Source: Alphaproteobacteria bacterium
Lineage (GTDB): Bacteria > Pseudomonadota > Alphaproteobacteria > UBA2136 > UBA6156
Reading direction: 5' to 3'
Assembly (NCBI GenBank): GCA_027489415.1
Contig: JAIXZU010000020.1
Span: 1 to 16,319 of the forward strand
Length of the DNA: 16,319 nucleotides
The notes under the pieces: generated by a model
The model's database searches: none
Told to the model about the DNA's origin: nothing
The model's input: the letters and a program-made list of their open reading frames with translations, nothing else
Translations under genes and position numbers: made by a program
Shown here: positions 8,080 through 13,476 of the stretch, piece by piece
Position numbering within the stretch: the first letter of the stretch is position 1
Layout: each line of letters opens with the position of its first letter

Positions 8080-8573
8080 CGCGCGGGCGGAGTATTATTC
8101 TGGTAGGGATGCCGGGGGCTGGAAAAAGCACGGTAGGTAAGGCTTTGGCTAAAGCGCTGGATGCGGATTTTCTTGATACAGATGACCTGATGCGGGCCGA
8201 GATGGGGATGGATTTGCCTGAGTTTATTGCTGCCAATGGTGGGGAGGCATTCAGGGCGTTGGAAGACCGTGTGTTGGCCCGCTTAGAGCTTGATGGACAG
8301 GTTGTGGCGACTGGTGGGAGTGTGGTTTATGGCCACGCTGCGATGGAGAACCTGCGACAGCAGGGGAGTATTGTTTACCTGAAAGTGGCGATTCCCGAGA
8401 TTCTGGCACGTGTTGAGCGCGAGCCGAGGGGTATTGCGATGGTGAGTGCTGATACGCTTGAGGGCGAATTAATGGCGCGGGCCGGGCTTTATGAGGCTGC
8501 GGCAGACCTGACAGTGGAGTGTGACGGGTTGGATGTGGAGGACGTGATTGGAGACATTTGGGGGCGATTGTAA
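8076..8573 (+). CDS. Shikimate-kinase-like P-loop kinase
   Basis: The 165-residue protein has the fold signatures of shikimate kinase (AroK/AroL), which makes shikimate 3-phosphate from shikimate and ATP. Visible are the Walker A GMPGAGKST (residues 11-19), the substrate Asp in LDTDDL, and FRALE, supplying the Arg and Glu of the shikimate site. Also visible are ATGGS, a lid arginine in REPRGIA, and an adenine-side Arg in ARAGLYEAAADLTV. Two points depart from canonical enzymes: the third Gly of the GGG shikimate loop is Ser, and the RPLL lid reads RGIA. Some divergent homologues, as I recall in clostridia, share the GGSVVY/RGI pattern. It could be a true AroK or a related small-molecule kinase, so I leave the symbol blank. 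The start overlaps the upstream stop, and aroB is not next to it. Confidence 0.85.
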   Translation: MTRGRSIILVGMPGAGKSTVGKALAKALDADFLDTDDLMRAEMGMDLPEFIAANGGEAFRALEDRVLARLELDGQVVATGGSVVYGHAAMENLRQQGSIVYLKVAIPEILARVEREPRGIAMVSADTLEGELMARAGLYEAAADLTVECDGLDVEDVIGDIWGRL

Positions 8574-8578
8574 ACGTT

Positions 8579-8607
8579 AAAAAAGCCCGCCTTCCGGCGG
8601 GCTTTTT
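8579..8607. terminator. Bidirectional terminator between the kinase gene and the LOG gene
   Basis: GCCCGCC (8585-8591) pairs with GGCGGGC (8596-8602) around a TTCC loop. A run of six A precedes the stem and five T follow it, so it can stop transcription from both convergent genes. The same 7-bp stem recurs after lpdA. Confidence 0.92.
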
Positions 8608-8609
8608 GT

Positions 8610-9191
8610 TCAGGCGATTTGACGCACATTGGCTTTTGGCAAGGCGGCCATGACGGCTGCCATGCTTTTGAGCTGGATGTGTGGGAAGAGGGTTTCGTTG
8701 ATGAAACCACATTCCATGGAGCGTTTCAGAAAGGCGTAGAGCTGGCTGTTCAGGCCTTCCGGATCGTCCAGCAGGTAGATGGGGCAGGGGGGCATACTCT
8801 CCGGGACATCCACCCCATTGTGATGGTGACAGATGGCAGTGAAGGCGCTGGAGAGTTCTTCCAGTGTGCCGGTGCCGCCGGGAAGGATGAGGTGGGCGTT
8901 CGCTAATTCGCGGAAATGCTTGAGACGGTTCGGGAGAGTCTCGCAGTTGTAATTTGCTACGCCTTTGATGGGAGGTTCTTTACCGGTCAGGGCTGGAACG
9001 ATGAGGCCGATGACAGTGCCACCCATGCTGAGGGCGCCGTTGGCGACAAGGCCCATGAGGCCTTTGCCGCTGCCACCGTAGATGACGGTGTGGCCGAGGC
9101 GGGCGAGTTCTGCTCCTACATCATTCGCGAAGTATTGGAGAGCTTCGGATTTGGGCGGAGATGCCCCGCAGTAGACGGCGATATTTGCCAT
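8610..9191 (-). CDS. LOG-family protein (TIGR00730-type, putative nucleoside-monophosphate phosphoribohydrolase)
   Basis: Proteins of the LOG family (once called lysine decarboxylase-like) hydrolyse cytokinin riboside monophosphates, or more generally NMPs, to free base and ribose 5-phosphate. The 193-residue protein has the Rossmann start IAVYCGAS (4-11), VIYGGSGKGLMG (36-47) and the catalytic PGGTGTLEE (104-112). The family's MHxRK element is altered: the aligned region reads NRLKHFRELANAHLILPGG, so the exact substrate is uncertain. The start is well supported by GGGAGA about 7 nt upstream and by a promoter further upstream. The gene is transcribed toward the kinase gene and away from lpdA, and it breaks what would otherwise be a sucAB-lpd run. 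Confidence 0.9.
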   Translation of the reverse strand: MANIAVYCGASPPKSEALQYFANDVGAELARLGHTVIYGGSGKGLMGLVANGALSMGGTVIGLIVPALTGKEPPIKGVANYNCETLPNRLKHFRELANAHLILPGGTGTLEELSSAFTAICHHHNGVDVPESMPPCPIYLLDDPEGLNSQLYAFLKRSMECGFINETLFPHIQLKSMAAVMAALPKANVRQIA

Positions 9192-9243
9192 GATTTTCTC
9201 CCTAGAAAGGTAAGAGGAATGGTTGAGGATGAGGCGGATGAGG

Positions 9244-9273
9244 TTTATAGTGCGCTGGCATTTGAAAAGTCAA
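9244..9273 (-). promoter_or_regulatory. Candidate promoter for the LOG-family gene
   Basis: On the minus strand, TTGACT (complement of 9268-9273) and TATAAA (complement of 9244-9249) are spaced by 18 bp, a good sigma-70-type match. The start site would fall near 9237, giving a leader of about 45 nt. The lpdA promoter must lie in the same 117-bp intergenic region; TTGAAA at 9262-9267 on the plus strand overlaps the divergent one, but no convincing -10 is seen for it. Confidence 0.55.
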
Positions 9274-9308
9274 TATAAGTATACGTTTAGTTAAAAAGGC
9301 GGTGTGTG

Positions 9309-10691
9309 ATGGCGGAACATTTTGATGTTGTTGTGATTGGAAGCGGGCCCGCGGGCTATGTGTGTGCGATTCGGGCGGCACAGTTGGGGATGAATGTGGC
9401 GTTGGTGGAGAAGCGCGAGACGCTTGGCGGGACTTGCTTGAATGTGGGGTGCATCCCCAGCAAGGCCATGCTGGAGAGCAGCCACCATTACCACCGTGCG
9501 GCCCATGGTTTGGGTGCCCATGGGGTGAAGGTGAAAGGCGTTGAACTTGATTTGCCGACCATGCTGGGGCGCAAGGACAGTGTGGTTAAGCAGCTGACCG
9601 GCGGTATTGGTATGTTGATGAAGAAGAACAAGGTGACAGTTAAAAACGCGTGGGGCAGCGTGAAGAGTGCTGGCGTTGTGGCGCTGGATAATGGCGAGGA
9701 GCTGCAAGCCAAAAATATTGTGATTGCTGCGGGGAGTGTTCCCGTTGAATTGCCGTTTGCGAAGTTTGACCACAAGGTTGTGGTAGATAGCACTGATGCG
9801 CTGGCGTTTGATAAAGTGCCGCAGCACCTTGTGGTGATTGGGGCGGGGGTTATCGGGCTGGAAATGGGAAGTGTGTGGCAGCGGCTTGGAGCCAAGGTGA
9901 CGGTTGTGGATATTGCGGACCGTCCGGTAGCCATAATGGACGCTGACCTTGGAATTGAAGCCAAGAAGCTGTTTGAAAAACAGGGGCTGGAATTTGTGCT
10001 GGGGGCTAAGGTTCAGGCGATTTCCGCGACGGGGGATGTGAGCATTGAAACGGCTGATGGCAAAAAGCTTGAGTTGAAGGGTGACAAGGTTTTGGTGGCG
10101 GTTGGCCGCCGTGCGGCGACGCAGGGCATGGGCCTTGCTGAAGCTGGGATTAAGTTGACCGAGCGCGGTGTGATTGAGATTGATGCGCATTATCAGACGA
10201 ATATCCCTGGCATTTATGCGATTGGTGACTGCGTGCCCGGGCCTATGCTGGCGCACAAGGGCGAAGAGGAAGGCGTGGCTGTGGCGGAGTACCTGGCAGG
10301 GCAGAAGGGGCATGTGAACTATGATGCGATACCGTGGGTTGTTTACACCCACCCTGAAATTGCTGGTGCTGGTATGACCGAAGCTGAGGCGGTGGCGAAG
10401 TTTGGTGAGGTGAAGGTCGGGAAGTTCAAGTTTGTAGCCAATGGCCGTGCTTTAGCCGTGGATGAAGGGCAAGGGTTTGTGAAAGTGATTGCCCACAAGG
10501 ACACTGACGAATTGCTGGGTGTGCATATGATTGGCCACAACGTGAGTGAAATGATTGCGGAGGCGGCTGTTTTGCTGGAATTCAAGGCCAGTGCTGAAGA
10601 CCTTGCGCGTTGCGTGCATGCCCACCCGACGATGAGCGAGGCGTTTAAGGAAGCCGGGCTTGCGGTGCATGGGCGGGCGATTCATTCCTAG
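9309..10691 (+). CDS. lpdA: Dihydrolipoyl dehydrogenase (E3)
   Basis: This FAD/NAD flavoprotein reoxidises the dihydrolipoyl groups of the 2-oxoacid dehydrogenase complexes. The 460-residue protein has the FAD Rossmann motif VVIGSGPAG (8-16) and the redox disulfide pair C43/C48 in GGTCLNVGCIPSK. A second NAD-binding Rossmann motif, VVIGAGVIGLEMG, starts near residue 175. Near residue 300 is the FAD-contacting IYAIGDCVPGPMLAHKG. The C-terminal dimer-interface active site HAHPTMSEAF carries H439 and E444. The open frame begins with a GTG one codon earlier, but ATG 9309 is the better start, with an AAAAAGG stretch about 10 nt upstream. It is a separate transcription unit: a divergent gene lies upstream and a strong terminator downstream. 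It presumably serves the sucAB complex and perhaps others. Confidence 0.97.
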   Translation: MAEHFDVVVIGSGPAGYVCAIRAAQLGMNVALVEKRETLGGTCLNVGCIPSKAMLESSHHYHRAAHGLGAHGVKVKGVELDLPTMLGRKDSVVKQLTGGIGMLMKKNKVTVKNAWGSVKSAGVVALDNGEELQAKNIVIAAGSVPVELPFAKFDHKVVVDSTDALAFDKVPQHLVVIGAGVIGLEMGSVWQRLGAKVTVVDIADRPVAIMDADLGIEAKKLFEKQGLEFVLGAKVQAISATGDVSIETADGKKLELKGDKVLVAVGRRAATQGMGLAEAGIKLTERGVIEIDAHYQTNIPGIYAIGDCVPGPMLAHKGEEEGVAVAEYLAGQKGHVNYDAIPWVVYTHPEIAGAGMTEAEAVAKFGEVKVGKFKFVANGRALAVDEGQGFVKVIAHKDTDELLGVHMIGHNVSEMIAEAAVLLEFKASAEDLARCVHAHPTMSEAFKEAGLAVHGRAIHS

Positions 10692-10704
10692 ATAACAGAT
10701 GTTT

Positions 10705-10732
10705 AAAAGCCCGCCTTTCGGCGGGCTTTTTT
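10705..10732. terminator. Bidirectional terminator after lpdA
   Basis: GCCCGCC (10709-10715) and GGCGGGC (10720-10726) form a 7-bp stem with a TTTC loop, four A before and six T after. The stop codon of the convergent minus-strand gene (10731-10733) sits in the T run, so the element serves both genes. Confidence 0.92.
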
Positions 10733-10997
10733 AGTGAGCGCGGATGTTCTTGGTGCGCTGTTTGCGGAGGTTGTTCACCATGGTGGCGAGGGTTTCGGCG
10801 AGGCGCGTGTCTATCGTGAAATTATGGCGGTTGAAGAGGGCTTGCACGTTCATACGATTGGGCGAGGGGGGAAGGAGATTGTCCAGCAGAACCGGGACGA
10901 TTTTCTGGTTGTGCATGACGTAGTTGTGGGAGTCCACTTGCGATTTATGGCTTTTGAGGGCGGTTAGAAGGTCTTCAAACGAATAAGGAGGGCTCAT
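10731..10997 (-). CDS. Small unrecognised protein (88 aa), convergent with lpdA
   Basis: I do not recognise this protein. It is basic, polar and rich in Asn and His, without signal peptide, membrane segment or cysteine. It reads MSPPYSFEDLLTALKSHK at the N-terminus and ends in a cluster of basic residues (LRKQRTKNIRAH). Coding is supported by an AAGGA box about 8 nt before the ATG, by the stop lying in the T run of a bidirectional terminator, and by the fact that the DNA is otherwise unassigned. A 77-codon frame on the opposite strand (10734-10967) lacks a comparable ribosome-binding site and starts inside the terminator flank. The divergent rsmI gene starts 50 bp away. No function can be assigned. 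Confidence 0.65.
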   Translation of the reverse strand: MSPPYSFEDLLTALKSHKSQVDSHNYVMHNQKIVPVLLDNLLPPSPNRMNVQALFNRHNFTIDTRLAETLATMVNNLRKQRTKNIRAH

Positions 10998-11047
10998 GGC
11001 GGTGTTCCTTCTGGCATGAGAGATGAATACGGTTTAAGGTGCGGGCC

Positions 11048-11887
11048 ATGAAAGATCAAGGTTTATTGCAAGTTGTGGGGACGCCGATTGGCAACCTTGC
11101 GGACATAAGTGAGCGGGCCAAACTGGCGCTGGCGGGAGCTGACCTTGTGGCCTGTGAAGATACGCGCCGCTGTGGGCAGCTTTACCGTTTGCTGGGGCTG
11201 GCTGCGCCTAAAATGGTGAGTTGCTACAAGGAAAATGAGCTGGCGCGCTGCGAGCAGATTGTGGCGGAGCTCCGGCAGGGAAAAACCGTGGTTTTGGTGA
11301 GTGACGGCGGTATGCCGGGGATTAGTGACCCGGGGGCCAAGCTGGTGGCGGCGGTAAGGCGGGCACTGGTACGCGTGGAGGTGATTCCCGGGCCGAGTGC
11401 GGTGGCGACGGCGGTTGCTGGCACGGGATTTGAGGGCGGATTCGTGTTTGTGGGGTGCCCAGAACGCAAGGCGGTGGCGCTGGCCAAACAGGTGGAAAGC
11501 CTGCGGCGCGAGGTGAGGCATTTAGCTTTTTATGAAAGCCCCAACCGTGTGGAAGCGACTGTGGAAGCGCTTCTGGCGGGACTTGGCAACCGGCAGGCAT
11601 GGCTGGCGCGTGAGCTTACCAAGATGCATGAAGAGTGGATCGGGCCTGATTTACAGAGCATTTTGAACCAATTGCAGGCGCGCGGTGAGGTGCGTGGTGA
11701 GTGTGTATTAGTGGTGCATGGTGCTGGTGAAATTGTTGATTCTATTGAGATAAGTGATGGTGAATTGCTGGCACGGCTGGCAGCGGGTGAAGGTGTGAAA
11801 GACGTTGCGGCATGGCTGGCAGAGATGGCCGGTGTGAGCAAGAAAGAAGCCTACGGCCGTGTGCAGGCTTTGAAAGACGCCGTTTAG
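11048..11887 (+). CDS. rsmI: 16S rRNA 2'-O-methyltransferase RsmI
   Basis: RsmI methylates the 2'-OH of C1402 in 16S rRNA of the 30S subunit, using S-adenosylmethionine. The 279-residue protein has the tetrapyrrole-methylase-type SAM fold: VVGTPIGNL (9-17), ACEDTR near residue 38, the glycine-rich loop SDGGMPGISDPG near 88, and VIPGPSA near 114. FYESPNR, RELTKMHEE and a small C-terminal helical domain (DVAAWLAEMAGVSKKEAYG) complete it. The open frame extends to a GTG at 11039, but ATG 11048 has AAGGTG six bases upstream and gives the usual MKDQGLLQVVGTPIG start. The yraN gene often found after rsmI is not recognisable downstream. No terminator is visible, so read-through into the small genes from 12058 is possible. 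Confidence 0.96.
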   Translation: MKDQGLLQVVGTPIGNLADISERAKLALAGADLVACEDTRRCGQLYRLLGLAAPKMVSCYKENELARCEQIVAELRQGKTVVLVSDGGMPGISDPGAKLVAAVRRALVRVEVIPGPSAVATAVAGTGFEGGFVFVGCPERKAVALAKQVESLRREVRHLAFYESPNRVEATVEALLAGLGNRQAWLARELTKMHEEWIGPDLQSILNQLQARGEVRGECVLVVHGAGEIVDSIEISDGELLARLAAGEGVKDVAAWLAEMAGVSKKEAYGRVQALKDAV

Positions 11888-12057
11888 TCGTTTGAGTAGC
11901 GCTTTTTGCGGACTTGCCGCTGCGTTGGGCATTGATGCGACTTGTTAGTGACAGGGGTGGGAGCGAAAGAGGCAGCGCTGCTTGAGGTGTGCGTGCTTGT
12001 TGCGTAGCGTTAGGTATGAGCCTTACACAAACCACTCCAACAGGAACAGGTGACGAC

Positions 12058-12186
12058 ATGGTTGACGTGATTGAACAAGCCTTGACTGAAATGCTTGAAA
12101 ACCAGCAGGACAGAGTTGACCTGAAAGCGCTGCCTGCGGCGTTTTTCGATTACTTTGAAGTGACCGAAGCAGAACTGGCGGCCTAA
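12058..12186 (+). CDS. Microprotein A (42 aa) with C-terminal LPxxFFDYFE motif
   Basis: This very small acidic protein of 42 residues is not recognised. It is probably one or two helices (VDVIEQALTEMLENQQD), followed by LPAAFFDYFEVTEAELAA at the C-terminus. ATG 12058 is chosen because AGG/GGTGA lies about 6 nt upstream. An in-frame ATG at 12016 would give a 56-residue form with a Thr-rich extension. Coding is supported by the next gene, only 4 nt away: its product ends in a closely similar segment, LPREVFDYFEL. The DNA between rsmI and here (11888-12015) shows a 10-bp palindrome, GCAGCGCTGC (11972-11981), but no gene. Function unknown. Confidence 0.6.
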   Translation: MVDVIEQALTEMLENQQDRVDLKALPAAFFDYFEVTEAELAA

Positions 12187-12190
12187 GACC

Positions 12191-12427
12191 ATGACCAACC
12201 GCAACAGCAGCCTTGGTGGAAAAGTGGTGATGGCGCCCCAGCCGCTGGTGGGCACGGAACGCGATGAAATTGCCGCCATGGTGATGCGCCTGAAACGGGC
12301 CGATGAGCGTAGCCGCAACCTTGAGCCAAGCCGCCCCGCCGTGCAGGCCGCTGATTTACAGTGGGCCGAGGACTGGCAGCTTCCCCGCGAGGTTTTTGAT
12401 TATTTCGAACTTGAACATGCTGCGTAA
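12191..12427 (+). CDS. Microprotein B (78 aa) with C-terminal LPxxVFDYFE motif
   Basis: This small protein is not recognised. The N-terminal third is probably disordered, the middle is a charged helix (ERDEIAAMVMRLKRADERSR), and the C-terminus reads WQLPREVFDYFELEHAA. The last segment repeats the LPxx(F/V)FDYFE(V/L) pattern of microprotein A, and both end in AA. The start at 12191 lies 4 nt after the preceding stop, with no strong ribosome-binding site, so translation may be coupled. An internal ATG at 12230, preceded by GGTGG, is an alternative that gives 65 residues. It is followed after 21 nt by the deoxyribosyltransferase-like gene. The three probably form one transcript ending at the terminator at 12921. 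Function unknown. Confidence 0.65.
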   Translation: MTNRNSSLGGKVVMAPQPLVGTERDEIAAMVMRLKRADERSRNLEPSRPAVQAADLQWAEDWQLPREVFDYFELEHAA

Positions 12428-12448
12428 AAGAGAGATTTCCGGTTGCTG

Positions 12449-12904
12449 ATGTACACCCTTATTAAAGCAGATGACCCGCTGACCGGCAAAATGCCGGGGC
12501 CGCGCGTTTACATGGGTGGCCAGAGCCGCGGGCGTGACTGGCGGCTGGATTTCTTCCAGCGGTTTGCGCGCATGGATGTGACGTTTATCAACCCGCGCCG
12601 TGAGCCGTTTATTGACCCCGAACTGGAGCCCGCCGCCCATGCCAAGCAAGTGGCTTGGGAGCGTAAAGCCTTGGATTTGGCCGATGTGGGCGTTTTCTGG
12701 CTGGGTGAAGGTTTGAGCAACCAAGCGGCGCGTGTGGAAATTGGCTATATGTTAGGGGCCCAGAAACCGGTGCTACTTGGCGCCCAGCCTGGGTTTATGG
12801 GGGTTGAGCACCTTGTCGGTTTCAGTGGCTTAGTTGTTGCTGGGACGGTTGATGGTTTGATGAACCGATTCGCCAGTGTGCTGAACGGTTTGCAAAGCAG
12901 CTAA
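12449..12904 (+). CDS. Nucleoside 2-deoxyribosyltransferase-like protein
   Basis: The 151-residue protein resembles the small 2-deoxyribosyltransferase-like family (Pfam Nuc_deoxyrib_tr_2 type), whose better known relatives cleave or exchange the base of (deoxy)nucleosides or nucleotides. Visible features are the N-terminal strand and glycine turn RVYMGGQSRGRDWR (about 19-32), FINPRRE, a WERKALDLADVGVFWLG segment near 70-86, and the putative catalytic glutamate in ARVEIGYMLG. A final strand, KPVLLG, completes the Rossmann-like core. ATG 12449 gives MYTLIKADDPLTG; a TTG at 12443 is slightly better spaced from the purine-rich AAAAGAGAGA, so the exact start is unsure. It is the last gene of the small cluster. 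Biochemical substrate unknown. Confidence 0.75.
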   Translation: MYTLIKADDPLTGKMPGPRVYMGGQSRGRDWRLDFFQRFARMDVTFINPRREPFIDPELEPAAHAKQVAWERKALDLADVGVFWLGEGLSNQAARVEIGYMLGAQKPVLLGAQPGFMGVEHLVGFSGLVVAGTVDGLMNRFASVLNGLQSS

Positions 12905-12920
12905 ATTTTAGTGTGATTTT

Positions 12921-12942
12921 GGCCGGATTTCCGGCCTTTTTT
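12921..12942 (+). terminator. Intrinsic terminator after the 12058-12904 cluster
   Basis: GGCCGG (12921-12926) pairs with CCGGCC (12931-12936) around ATTT, followed by six T. It sits 16 nt after the stop of the last gene. Confidence 0.9.
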
Positions 12943-13156
12943 CATTTTGAGTGGGGTTATTATAGCAGAATTGGGGGCATTTGTCAAGTTTTGTGTTTCA
13001 TTTAAGATATTGATATTGTTTGGTTTGTTGGGTTTTTGGGGGTGGTAAATGGAGGGAAAGTGCGTGGGCATTAGTTTGAGAAATTGGCTGTGGGGGCGGA
13101 TTTTTGGTTACCGTGGATGGTGAATGTAAGGAAGGTGGCGGGGTAGGGGATGGAAA

Positions 13157-13204
13157 GTGACTGAGTGACTGAGTTATTGGGTGATTGAGTGAGTGGGTAA
13201 GTTG
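13157..13204 (+). repeat. Six degenerate 8-bp tandem units (GTGACTGA type)
   Basis: Successive octamers read GTGACTGA, GTGACTGA, GTTATTGG, GTGATTGA, GTGAGTGG, GTAAGTTG. The first two are identical and the rest decay. The period equals that of the larger array at 15104-15316, although the unit sequence differs. Confidence 0.8.
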
Positions 13205-13239
13205 GGGCGGTGGCAGTTTCATTTTTTCGCCGTTCGTGG

Positions 13240-13259
13240 ATGCCGGCCTTCGCCGGCAT
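13240..13259. repeat. REP-like palindrome
   Basis: ATGCCGGC (13240-13247) and GCCGGCAT (13252-13259) form a perfect 8-bp stem with a CTTC loop. This matches the widespread proteobacterial intergenic palindrome whose false translation gives PAKAGIH; exactly that peptide appears on the minus strand here. Confidence 0.8.
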
Positions 13260-13343
13260 GGAGGCGGGGGGAGTGTGGGGGTGCTAAGAGAGGGTTTTGC
13301 TGTGGTTGGTTGGGAAGGCTTGACGCGGGGGATCCCGGGTCTG

Positions 13344-13380
13344 GGCGAACTTACCAAACTGTTCCAGTTTGGAGTTCGCC
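13344..13380. repeat. Long imperfect hairpin (8 + 8 bp)
   Basis: GGCGAACT (13344-13351) pairs with AGTTCGCC (13373-13380), and CCAAACTG (13354-13361) with CAGTTTGG (13365-13372). A 2-nt bulge (TA) interrupts one side and the loop is TTC. No T run follows, so it is not a typical terminator. It abuts the 33-bp tandem repeat, and the two may be one composite element. Confidence 0.85.
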
Positions 13381-13460
13381 GCAGCCCGGGAAGCAGGCGT
13401 TTTGGAGAGTGCCGCAGCTTAGGAAACAGGCGTTCTGGAGAGTGCAGCAGCCCGGGAAAG
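13380..13460. repeat. 33-bp tandem repeat, 2.5 copies
   Basis: Unit 1 (13380-13412) and unit 2 (13413-13445) share CGCAGC, GGAA, CAGGCGTT and TGGAGAGTGC with five differences. A third copy begins at 13446 with AGCAGCCCGGGAAAG and then diverges. The period is a multiple of 3, so open frames run through it, but none looks like a real protein. Confidence 0.85.
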
Positions 13461-13476
13461 TTGTGCCTTTTTGGGG

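Larger units (their letters stand above)
12943..13476. other. 534-bp region without a credible gene; several repeat elements
   Basis: No convincing gene is seen. Open frames on both strands (for example 13185-13517 + and 12998-13357 -) are low-complexity or run through repeats. In order, the stretch holds AT-rich sequence (12943-13020), a strongly G-rich and C-poor tract (13021-13200), and an 8-bp-period repeat (13157-13204). A REP-like palindrome (13240-13259), a long hairpin (13344-13380) and a 33-bp tandem repeat (13380-13460) follow. It separates the small gene cluster from the divergent lipoprotein/DusB pair. Confidence 0.75.

Noticed and set aside
9291..10352. 353-codon minus-strand frame over lpdA
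   Set aside because: It is antisense to lpdA; the His/Asn/Pro-rich product resembles nothing and there is no ribosome-binding site.
11888..12015. Possible yraN remnant or small RNA between rsmI and microprotein A
   Set aside because: yraN often follows rsmI, but only short broken frames without its motifs were found. Small inverted repeats are present but without a terminator, so no RNA gene can be supported.
12998..13357. Minus-strand open frames of 119 and 62 codons (12998-13357, 13071-13259)
   Set aside because: The shorter begins MPAKAGIHERR, the classic false translation of a REP-like palindrome, and continues through the octamer repeat. The longer is low-complexity Pro/Ser/Thr/Gln caused by the C-rich complement of the G-rich tract.
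13380..13460. 33-bp repeats as a CRISPR array
   Set aside because: The units are directly adjacent without spacers, there are only 2.5 copies, and no cas gene is near.
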